Below, one piece after another: positions 35,280-42,594 of a stretch of 64,000 bases of DNA. Below the pieces are notes generated by a model. It had not been told where the DNA came from, ran no database searches, and saw only the letters and a list, made by a program, of their open reading frames with translations. The stretch is from NCBI RefSeq assembly GCF_003719335.1, contig NZ_RIAS01000001.1, positions 372,001 to 436,000 on the forward strand, given 5' to 3'. Position 1 is the stretch's first letter. The number at the start of each line of letters is the position of its first letter. Position numbers and translations under genes: made by a program. The stretch comes from Paenibacillus amylolyticus. GTDB lineage: Bacteria; Bacillota; Bacilli; Paenibacillales; Paenibacillaceae.

Positions 35280-35894
35280 ATGAACATCGCATTTTATCCA
35301 TTCTGGGCTGCCAGAACACTGCTCTCACTTATACAAGTGATCTCAATCACAACCTTGACCTGCCTGATATACAGACAAACGGAATGGATTGGATATGCAA
35401 TGCTGCTCCTGTTTGTCTACCTGCTAGCCCATGTAGCAGCAAAATACACATTCCCTATGGTGATGAAACGCTGTACATTTACGAAACTCCTGATCGGTAT
35501 TCCTTTGTCGAAAGCATTGTTGCTCATCGGGATTGCATCCTCTTTGCCCCACCTGAAATTACATAGTACGCCTATGTTTATCGGTGCTGTAATTCTTTCG
35601 GTAGTCATCCGCTGGGAAGCACTGGTTCTAGAGAAACTGCAGCCACGACTGGTGGAAGGCGAAGATATCGCTAAAGCGAGCAGCCTGCTCTCATTTTCAA
35701 ATTATACGGTAGCTGGCATTGGACTCGTCATGACGATAATCGCGATCCTATATTTAGGGCGAGCACAGGTACTTTGGGGGGCTGCGGCCCTTTCACTAGC
35801 TACACTCGCTCTGATCGTGACCGTTCATCAATTAACTCATAGACTCTCTAGTACTTCAATAAGTCTGAATACCAGACGACCCTTGCATAAATAA
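35280..35894 (+). CDS. Six-helix membrane protein resembling half an MFS transporter
   Basis: About 204 residues from ATG 35280. Hydrophobic helices throughout; between helices 4 and 5 it has LQPRLVEGEDIAKASSLLSF, close to the P-x-LV-x-x-x-x-L-x-KA-N-S-LL motif of major-facilitator efflux proteins. Normal MFS proteins have 12 helices (about 400 residues), so this is either truncated or a half-size relative. No second half is found downstream. Confidence 0.6.
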   Translation: MNIAFYPFWAARTLLSLIQVISITTLTCLIYRQTEWIGYAMLLLFVYLLAHVAAKYTFPMVMKRCTFTKLLIGIPLSKALLLIGIASSLPHLKLHSTPMFIGAVILSVVIRWEALVLEKLQPRLVEGEDIAKASSLLSFSNYTVAGIGLVMTIIAILYLGRAQVLWGAAALSLATLALIVTVHQLTHRLSSTSISLNTRRPLHK

Positions 35895-35939
35895 AAAAAG
35901 ACGCGCATAGTCAAAATTGCTCGTCTTAGGGGCTACTAG

Positions 35940-35970
35940 GCTGCTTCTCTCCAAGCAGCTTTTTCGTTTT
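35940..35970 (+). terminator. Terminator after the 35280 gene
   Basis: GCTGCTT and AAGCAGC form a 7-bp stem, followed by TTTTTCGTTTTTC. Confidence 0.75.
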
Positions 35971-36016
35971 TCTTTTTCCGAACTGTATCCTGAACTTCCC
36001 ACATCTTAACCGCCGT

Positions 36017-36346
36017 CTAATCCAATCGGTAATCTGTTAGCGGCTTGCCTTTCTTATAATACAAATGGGGGGATAATATATTGAAAAAAATATGCACATC
36101 CGGCAATTCAGCCTTCTCTAAAATAGACTGCATGGACGATGCAATTCGATCATGTATCTCCTGATCACGCTGAAACATCAAAATCTCTATGGACGCCGGG
36201 GATGGTGTTAAGGCTTGTACATCATGACGTTCTGCTTTCATTCGTTCCTGCGGAATATGAGTAATTAAGGCCATTTGTTCGGTAATTTGAGGCACAACTT
36301 CCTCTAATTTAGAACCCGTGAATCCTTTAAATCGTATAAAAGGCAT
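36017..36346 (-). CDS. DUF1904 protein
   Basis: 109 residues beginning MPFIRFKGFTGSKLEEVVPQ, fitting DUF1904 (tautomerase-superfamily-like small protein; MPxIRFxG start, SIEILMFQRDQEIHD). AAGGGA upstream. Enzyme activity is not known. Confidence 0.78.
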   Translation of the reverse strand: MPFIRFKGFTGSKLEEVVPQITEQMALITHIPQERMKAERHDVQALTPSPASIEILMFQRDQEIHDRIASSMQSILEKAELPDVHIFFNILSPHLYYKKGKPLTDYRLD

Positions 36347-36452
36347 TGCAATCCCTTCAATCTCTGTTAGTAGTCTCTTTATGTGATTTTAAGCACATTG
36401 TTTTCAGTTGTCAAATGTCATTCATGTCATATTGGGCTGTAAAACAAGAGCA

Positions 36453-36482
36453 AAGCCCCACCAAAGTCTTGGTGGAGCTGGT
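36453..36482 (-). terminator. Terminator of YjcZ-type gene copy 2
   Basis: CCACCAA and TTGGTGG pair around AGTC, followed by a GC-then-T tract on the minus strand. Confidence 0.6.
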
Positions 36483-36504
36483 GCATGCGCGCCTGACCGT
36501 TATC

Positions 36505-36627
36505 TTACAGCCAGAACGATTTTGTGATGATGACAAGCAAAATGAAGAGAACGAGGATTGCGCTAGTCGAAGTCCACGCTCCGCCAAATCCACCAACATT
36601 GCCACAACCGTATCCAACATAACTCAT
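36505..36627 (-). CDS. YjcZ-family small spore-associated membrane protein (copy 2)
   Basis: 40 residues: MSYVGYGCGNVGGFGGAW then a helix AILVLFILLVIITKSF. AAAGGAGG is 8 nt before the ATG. Same pattern as 20382-20510, so the two are paralogs 16 kb apart. Confidence 0.85.
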   Translation of the reverse strand: MSYVGYGCGNVGGFGGAWTSTSAILVLFILLVIITKSFWL

Positions 36628-36848
36628 TTGATTGGCCTCCTTTGAATTTCAAGGTATGCCATAACATATGCATATTTCCCTCAAGTGACCGGGCGAATGT
36701 CCAAGTCTCATGGCCCAATCCTTGGGAGTGCATTATTGTCAATTATAACGAGATTTCCTGCGGGGCCAGTGCGTTGACTCTAGAACAAAAGCCAAATCCC
36801 CATTGGTTCAGGTATGACTTGCCCTATGGTCCTTATCATCTTATGTAA

Positions 36849-37028
36849 CTAGCTTTTAATGCCTTCAATCTGGTTAAACATGGCTTGCCCATCATAACTG
36901 GAATCCCGCTCCATATCTTTTTTAAGTGAGATCAGATCACTCATGCTGTTGCTATTTCCACTGAGAATGCTAAGAGCCCCTACAAGCCATAAAAACGGAA
37001 ATAACAAAATAGTTAGACCTTTTTTCAT
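36849..37028 (-). CDS. 59-aa exported or membrane-anchored small protein
   Basis: Begins MKKGLTILLFPFLWLVGALS, a signal or anchor helix, then a polar tail (DLISLKKDMERDSSYDG). GGAGGGGGAG precedes the ATG at 37028. No family recognised. Confidence 0.6.
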   Translation of the reverse strand: MKKGLTILLFPFLWLVGALSILSGNSNSMSDLISLKKDMERDSSYDGQAMFNQIEGIKS

Positions 37029-37157
37029 CGCTCCCCCTCCTCCCTCTAATCATTACTTAAAATTCAAATTAATTCCTTTTAGTAATACGCAAAAAATAGA
37101 AAAGTGTTTCATTTTAACGGATTTCACCAATATAGCAGGTTGTTTGTGAACCGGAAA

Positions 37158-38720
37158 TCACTCCAAACCGTCCAGAAGTGCCTTAGCCTCTTCATGGTCA
37201 GGATCTATTTCAAGTACACGGAGAGCGTAAATACGGGCTTCCTGTTCCAGTTCTAACTCATAACAACACACAGCGAGATCATACAATACTGCAGCTTGCT
37301 GCGTATTCGGGTCAGCAGTCAGTGATTTCTCCAGGAACATTTTGGCCTCTTCGTACATGAACATCTCTAATAATAGCTGGCCCGATAGAAAGGCCGCCTG
37401 AGCTTGATGTTCCATGGCATAGTATGACGACCACATCATCCGGATTCCAGCTTGCAGATCGAGCATTTCCTCGTCGCTTGCATCAGGCAAAAGATTATGG
37501 AATTGAGCGGATGCAACCAGCAGAAACTCGGCATCGTAGTTCCCCAAACGCCAGAAAGCCAGAAGCTGTCTCAGATCCATCTGCTCCACCTTCAGGTCTG
37601 CCCATTCTTTTAAACTAAAGAAATCGTCTGGACCAAATCGCTCTACAAAGCGATGATAGGCCAGCCTTGTATTCACATAACGGATTGGCTCATCCAACAT
37701 TAAAATCATGCCAACGTTCAGATCCTTATAATGATGTGCCGTAAAATACGTGGAGGCACCTTGCTGTTCCAGTACAACCTTTATCGCATGATAATTGGCC
37801 GACAACGAAAAACTGCCATGAAACGCAAATTCAGGCGGCTCCGCATATTTCCAATACTCCAGCCGATGATCCCCTTTATCCGCCGTAATTAACACATAAC
37901 CTGACCGGGAAAGCTTGCTTAATCGCTCCAGACAGCCTAGTCCTGTGGAGGGAAGCAGAATATGCGAATCTTCCAGCTCGGCTCGGTACAGCGAGATCAA
38001 TTCGGAGTATGGGTAGGTCTCTTCCATATACTCGGGTGCGGGACGATAGTTATATTGCAATGTCATATTTTCCAAAATATCGGCAGGTTTCTGTTCCGCT
38101 ACATGCTGTGGAAGTTCAACAAGTAGATCACACTCAAACACTTTCCCTTCCCCAATGTAAATCAAGTCCTGCGGAATACTATCAAAGAAATAATTGGCAA
38201 TGAGAAGCAGTGGTTGCTTCAAATCCCCTTGCCTTAACGTTTTTTGGGACATAACTAGATTCAACTCTGTGTCATGCATCGCATCGAAACGTGCAAAATC
38301 CAGTATCCCCTGCTCTATGTATGCTTGCATCGACGGATGCTCTTTCCACCCCATTACATTCTCCATTGCCAGATCCGTCATTACATAACGGAAAGGCGGT
38401 AGCTCCGTACCCGCAATTTCATTCAACGCACACAGTTTGTTCAACACCTGATGGGCCAATCTGCCTACTCCTGCACCAAGTTCAACAATGGTTACCATCT
38501 CATGCTGTTCACCTTTGATCGCCAGATCCTGTAAAAAGCCAAAGATCATCTCCGCATACGCGGTTGCAATGAAGGGATTGCTCGTAATATATTGTGGCAC
38601 TTGGCGGTTCTCCCAAGCTTCGAGTCCCATCTGTTCATAATAAGCTCTCTGCCAATCCCAAACCGGCGCTTCACTAAACCGGACATACTGGCCTTCTTTC
38701 TTCATCATCACTTGTATCAA
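37158..38720 (-). CDS. SAM-dependent methyltransferase-like protein with C-terminal TPR repeats
   Basis: 520 residues. The SAM-binding loop VELGAGVGRLAHQVL lies near residue 75, preceded by ITSNPFIATAYAEMIFGF. The overall shape resembles the MidA/class-I methyltransferase group, with LLIANYFFDSIPQDLIYI. Residues 410-520 contain two or three tetratricopeptide-like helical repeats (AKMFLEKSLTADPNTQQA, ARIYALRVLEIDPDHEEA). Target unknown; TPRs suggest a protein partner. Confidence 0.75.
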   Translation of the reverse strand: MIQVMMKKEGQYVRFSEAPVWDWQRAYYEQMGLEAWENRQVPQYITSNPFIATAYAEMIFGFLQDLAIKGEQHEMVTIVELGAGVGRLAHQVLNKLCALNEIAGTELPPFRYVMTDLAMENVMGWKEHPSMQAYIEQGILDFARFDAMHDTELNLVMSQKTLRQGDLKQPLLLIANYFFDSIPQDLIYIGEGKVFECDLLVELPQHVAEQKPADILENMTLQYNYRPAPEYMEETYPYSELISLYRAELEDSHILLPSTGLGCLERLSKLSRSGYVLITADKGDHRLEYWKYAEPPEFAFHGSFSLSANYHAIKVVLEQQGASTYFTAHHYKDLNVGMILMLDEPIRYVNTRLAYHRFVERFGPDDFFSLKEWADLKVEQMDLRQLLAFWRLGNYDAEFLLVASAQFHNLLPDASDEEMLDLQAGIRMMWSSYYAMEHQAQAAFLSGQLLLEMFMYEEAKMFLEKSLTADPNTQQAAVLYDLAVCCYELELEQEARIYALRVLEIDPDHEEAKALLDGLE

Positions 38721-38861
38721 ACTCGCTTTCTATCTATTTATTAGGACCAAGTCATCTGATTCTATGAAAAAACAATTATATCATATCCTTCTTATTCTAC
38801 TTTCTATACTCTGTTCATTTTCCCCCGAATACAGAACGTCATTCATTTCTACCCTTTCTAT

Positions 38862-38891
38862 AAAAAAAGCCTGCTTCGCGTAGAAACAGGC
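38862..38891 (-). terminator. Terminator of the 38978 gene
   Basis: GCCTGCTT pairs with AAACAGGC (one G-U), then a seven-T run on the minus strand. Confidence 0.75.
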
Positions 38892-38977
38892 ACAACGTCA
38901 ATACAATGAATATCCATAAAATTCACATCAAAAAAACAGCTTGACTAGCTTCTTTATTTTTATCATCCAGCAAACTA

Positions 38978-39400
38978 TTAGTCAGAGTACAGAGCACCGT
39001 CAAAATTCTCAGGGCCTACACGAATAGTACCAAGCAAGTTAGAACTAATAAATGCTGTGTACGTTAATTGTGGGGTGATTGGCGGGTTAAAATCATCCGC
39101 AGAGAAGGTGATCACCTGCGGTGCAAGCACACTCAAGCTAAATGTCGAAGTCGCAGAGTATATAACGGGGTCTGTTGAAAGCGTGCCTCTGACAATAGTA
39201 ATTGTAACCCCTACAAGCGCAAGAGGAAGTTGTACCGTAACGGTTCCTTTCATCTGGACACGCGGGTTAGCACCAATATTTTCTGCAACAAGACCAATTT
39301 GACCAAATAGTTGTGGCGTGTTAATTACAAGGATTGGTATCGCAATAGAGTTCGCCAAACTTGCATTCTGCGACGTTCTTGCATCAATAAATTGACTCAT
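38978..39400 (-). CDS. Beta-rich, Thr/Val-rich surface-type protein
   Basis: 140 residues with repeated beta-strand segments rich in Thr, Val, Ile and Pro (VQMKGTVTVQLPLALVGVTI, SATSTFSLSVLAPQVITFSA), and no Cys or charged clusters. The composition recalls exosporium or spore-surface beta-sandwich proteins but I cannot name a family. GGAGG precedes the ATG. Monocistronic between terminators. Confidence 0.6.
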   Translation of the reverse strand: MSQFIDARTSQNASLANSIAIPILVINTPQLFGQIGLVAENIGANPRVQMKGTVTVQLPLALVGVTITIVRGTLSTDPVIYSATSTFSLSVLAPQVITFSADDFNPPITPQLTYTAFISSNLLGTIRVGPENFDGALYSD

Positions 39401-39586
39401 GAAATCTACCTCCTAGGTGTGGGAATACGATAGTATATGTGAGAATCGTTATGTGGCATGGACATACACACCCTTGGCAAAAAAAAGTTCTATGACTAGA
39501 AAGATAATTGCTACTAGTGGACTCCGTCCATCTAACCATACAATACCAAGTTCCGCTATAAACTATGAATCTCCATATGAAAACAG

Positions 39587-39614
39587 AAAAAAACCCTTGC
39601 ATTTGCAAGGGTTT
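39587..39614 (-). terminator. Terminator of the tRNA-fMet/Ile2 operon
   Basis: AACCCTTGC and GCAAGGGTT form a 9-bp stem, followed on the minus strand by seven T. Confidence 0.85.
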
Positions 39615-39621
39615 TGAAGTA

Positions 39622-39695
39622 TGGGCCCTACAGGACTCGAACCTGTGACCAATCGGTTATGAGCCGACCGCTCTAACCAACTGAGCTAAGGGCCC
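39622..39695 (-). tRNA. tRNA-Ile2 (CAT, lysidine-modified type)
   Basis: 74 nt on the minus strand: GGGCCC acceptor, anticodon loop CTCATAA. CAT normally reads Met, but the body (TTAGCTCAGTTGGTTAGAGC and the GTCGGCTCATAACCGA arm) matches the tRNA-Ile2 type of Bacillus rather than elongator tRNA-Met. C34 would be changed to lysidine by TilS to read AUA. Confidence 0.85.
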
Positions 39696-39754
39696 TAGAC
39701 AAAATAATATATAACAGTGCAGATGGTCGCTGTAAACCATCGAGTAAAGCTATA

Positions 39755-39828
<74 letters not shown>

Positions 39829-39858
39829 TCGTTAAAATTAATAAACAGCGACTTAATT

Positions 39859-39888
39859 AATATACACTATTACTCCACTACAAGTCAA
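39859..39888 (-). promoter_or_regulatory. Promoter of the tRNA-fMet/Ile2 operon
   Basis: Minus-strand TTGACT (39883-39888) and TATATT (39859-39864), 18-bp spacer, about 30 bp before tRNA-fMet. Confidence 0.7.
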
Positions 39889-39897
39889 GGGGTAATC

Positions 39898-40062
39898 TCA
39901 GGGAATAAATCGTACACCATACCGCCCTTTACGTGAACGATATACTTCAACCTCTTCAGGCTCATTGTGTCCGTAAATCCAGCCATCCTGCTCCAGTCTT
40001 TTTGCCAGGCAGCCTGCTTGAAATTTCGTTGTATACAGCTTGCTGAAATATACCCATTTCAT
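39898..40062 (-). CDS. 54-aa hypothetical protein
   Basis: Starts MKWVYFSKLYTTKFQAGCLA at 40062 after AGGAAG. Basic and compact, with a helix-strand look (LAKRLEQDGWIY, EVEVYRSRKGRYGVRF). No family recognised. Confidence 0.6.
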   Translation of the reverse strand: MKWVYFSKLYTTKFQAGCLAKRLEQDGWIYGHNEPEEVEVYRSRKGRYGVRFIP

Positions 40063-40124
40063 CCTGTTCTTCCTTTCCAAAGGGGTCATATACTGCTGTT
40101 AATTGTAGAATACCCCAAATTCGC

Positions 40125-40161
40125 AAAAATAGCCGCCAGAGATCATAAAATCTCCAGCGGC
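40125..40161 (-). terminator. Terminator of the ABC operon
   Basis: GCCGCTGGAGAT and ATCTCTGGCGGC pair with small mismatches, followed on the minus strand by ATTTTT. Confidence 0.75.
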
Positions 40162-40255
40162 CATATTCATCGTAAAGATCATGATTAATTGGATGTTACT
40201 GGTGTTAACTGACTAACTGATCTGCCGAAATGTTTGATACCGTGAAAAGCATAAC

Positions 40256-41707
40256 TTATTGGAACGTTGCTTTAGGGTCTTTTTTCAACTTCGCAAGCAT
40301 CTCGTTCCCTTTGGCTGCCCATTCACCCAGTGCTTCTTTCGGAGTCTTTTTATTTTCTAACACTTGATTAAAATATTCCATACCTTTGTCGCTTACCTGC
40401 CACAATCCAGGCATCTTCTGATACAGTTTATCAAGATTCGTATTGGTTGGCGGTACCGGCTTCAACGTATAGAAAGCCTGGATATTGTAATCAAGACCGT
40501 CTTTTGGTTTAATAAAGCTTTTCCGGGATACCAATTCATAGCTGCTGCGTGCCTTGATCTTCGCCCAATCCTCGCTATTCATATACTTGATCAGCTCCCA
40601 GGCATCATCCGGGTTCTGAGCGGAGCTGTTGATCGCCATCAAGCTGCTCAGATAGATGTTCCCCCCGATCTCAGGAGCCTCTGGATGAACGGGAGGGGTT
40701 ACTACGTCCCAATCTATTTTTGTAAAATCTTTCATTTTATCTGCATTTTTATTCGCATCAATTAATTGGTTGATGTAATTGTAATCCCCGATCGCCATTG
40801 CTGTTTTGCCGCTAAGGAACAAATCACCCTGAACAGGATCGTAACGTCCTTCTGTTTGCTGATTCTGTGGTTCGTCACCTTTCGGGATGACTTTGTCAAT
40901 CGCCAGCTTGCTAACAGTACTCCACACTTTCTCCCATTGCGGAGAATCTACGGTCATTTTCTCTGCTTTATCGTCAAAAACTTTCAACTGCAGCGAATTA
41001 TAGTACTGCTGCATCGAGTAATACGGAGAGCCTCCGCTATAGGTAGTGAACGCCATCCCGAAGACATGGTCTTTACCTTCACCTTTAGTAAGGCGAGTCG
41101 CCAGATTAAAGATATCGTCCCACGTCATGTTGTCCGTTGGCGGTTCAACACCCGCTTTTTCAAACATCCCTTTGTTATAGAACAAAGCAGAAGAAGAGAA
41201 TGTTGGTGTCAGTGCGTAAATGTTCTGATCACCCAGATCTTTAATTCCCTCAAGTACACTAGGAACGATATCGCTGGTGTCAAATTTGTCTTCCTGCATT
41301 AACGGATCAAGCTGCTTAACCATGTTCTCCTGGATTAGCGACTTAATCGTAGTCGTATCCGCTACAACGACATCCACCGGATTATCTCCAGTCATAATTT
41401 TCTTCAAGCTCTCCATAGTATCTGGCATTTCGTTTGGTTGTTCCGAATTTCCAAAGCCATACATGCTGCCCTGATCAACCGCAGGCACGATTTCGACCGT
41501 GACATTTTTGTGTGTAAGCTCAAAAGCATCCGTAAATTGCTGACGGAAGTAGCTGTCATCCTGTCCTCCCCAGAGTGTCGCTACGCGCAGCACGCGCTGT
41601 TCATTATCCGTATTCTCACTTGCTGTACATCCTGCGATAAGTGGCAATGCCAGTGTCGCTGTTGCCACAATGGCCAGCACACGTTTTCCCCACAACCTGT
41701 TTTTCAT
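40256..41707 (-). CDS. Extracellular solute-binding lipoprotein (family 1, sugar type)
   Basis: 483 residues. Signal peptide with lipobox LIAGC at about residue 26, then a bilobed binding-protein fold (RVATLWGGQDDSYFRQQFTD, TPTFSSSALFYNKGMFEKAG, MAINSSAQNPDDAWELIKYM). Family-1 proteins usually serve sugar importers. Here no importer permease follows; it closes a MacAB-like operon 21 nt behind an ATPase gene. It may be a cell-surface sensor or a binding partner of the FtsX protein. Confidence 0.85.
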   Translation of the reverse strand: MKNRLWGKRVLAIVATATLALPLIAGCTASENTDNEQRVLRVATLWGGQDDSYFRQQFTDAFELTHKNVTVEIVPAVDQGSMYGFGNSEQPNEMPDTMESLKKIMTGDNPVDVVVADTTTIKSLIQENMVKQLDPLMQEDKFDTSDIVPSVLEGIKDLGDQNIYALTPTFSSSALFYNKGMFEKAGVEPPTDNMTWDDIFNLATRLTKGEGKDHVFGMAFTTYSGGSPYYSMQQYYNSLQLKVFDDKAEKMTVDSPQWEKVWSTVSKLAIDKVIPKGDEPQNQQTEGRYDPVQGDLFLSGKTAMAIGDYNYINQLIDANKNADKMKDFTKIDWDVVTPPVHPEAPEIGGNIYLSSLMAINSSAQNPDDAWELIKYMNSEDWAKIKARSSYELVSRKSFIKPKDGLDYNIQAFYTLKPVPPTNTNLDKLYQKMPGLWQVSDKGMEYFNQVLENKKTPKEALGEWAAKGNEMLAKLKKDPKATFQ

Positions 41708-41728
41708 CTCCCATTTCCCCCTCTTAAA

Positions 41729-42592
41729 TTATCTTGGCGGTGTAATGACAATACGTTCACCGTCGAATTCCAATGTAGCGCGACTATCAATGGATAAGGC
41801 TTCCAGATACTCTTTCGGTACCTGAAGCCGCCCTGCACGATCAATAATGACAAAAGCTTCATGAACGTCGGGAGCACCAGCTTCAGACAGCCCCTGATCA
41901 TCATCCAGATTTGGATTGCGTTTCACAAATTCAGTGCTCGTCAGACCATCTCGAATCGCAACGATCCGATCAACTTTACCAGCAAGCGTCAAGTCATGGG
42001 TAACAATGACAATGGTGACACCCAGTTCCTTATTCATTTTGCGAAAAATGTTCATGATCGTATCACACGTCTCGGAATCGACGGAACCTGTAGGCTCATC
42101 TGCCAGCAAAATCTTCGGCCGATTGGACAAGGAGATCGCAATCGCTACACGCTGCTGCTCCCCGCCTGACAACTGATGCAGTTTGTTATGCATCCGATCC
42201 TTCAGACCGACCCATTCGAGTAGCTGCATGGCGTATTTACGATCACGTTTGCCACCCAGAATCATCGGTGTTTCCACATTTTCCAGCGCGGTGAGATAAG
42301 GCAGCAAATTGCGACCGTTATTTTGCCAGATGAATCCGACGGTGTGACGTTTGTATTCCACTAGTTGAGCATCCGTCATTTTAAGCAGGTCCCAATCCCC
42401 AACCACCGCCGTGCCAGCGGTAGGGCGATCCAGACCGCCAAGGATGTTAAGCAATGTTGATTTACCACTACCACTGTTGCCGATGATCGCCATCATTTCG
42501 CCTTGATTGACGGTCAGATTGAGACCTTGAAGGGCAACGACTTCCACATCGCTGGATTTAAAAATTTTGACAAGTCCTTCGCATTGGATCAC
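41729..42592 (-). CDS. MacB/LolD-type ABC ATPase with C-terminal AbrB-like domain
   Basis: 287 residues from GTG 42592. The ATPase (1-225) has Walker A IIGNSGSGKSTLLN, signature LSGGEQQRVAIA and Walker B ILLADEPTGSVD. The last 40 residues (VIIDRAGRLQVPKEYLEALS, then RATLEFDGERIVITP) match the SpoVT/AbrB swapped-hairpin pattern, normally a dimeric DNA-binding domain. Such a tail on an FtsX-type ATPase is unusual. It begins 2 nt after the permease stop. Confidence 0.85.
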   Translation of the reverse strand: MIQCEGLVKIFKSSDVEVVALQGLNLTVNQGEMMAIIGNSGSGKSTLLNILGGLDRPTAGTAVVGDWDLLKMTDAQLVEYKRHTVGFIWQNNGRNLLPYLTALENVETPMILGGKRDRKYAMQLLEWVGLKDRMHNKLHQLSGGEQQRVAIAISLSNRPKILLADEPTGSVDSETCDTIMNIFRKMNKELGVTIVIVTHDLTLAGKVDRIVAIRDGLTSTEFVKRNPNLDDDQGLSEAGAPDVHEAFVIIDRAGRLQVPKEYLEALSIDSRATLEFDGERIVITPPR

Positions 42593-42594
42593 GT

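Noticed and set aside
39622..39695. Elongator tRNA-Met
   Set aside because: Anticodon is CAT, but the body and anticodon arm fit the lysidine-type tRNA-Ile2.
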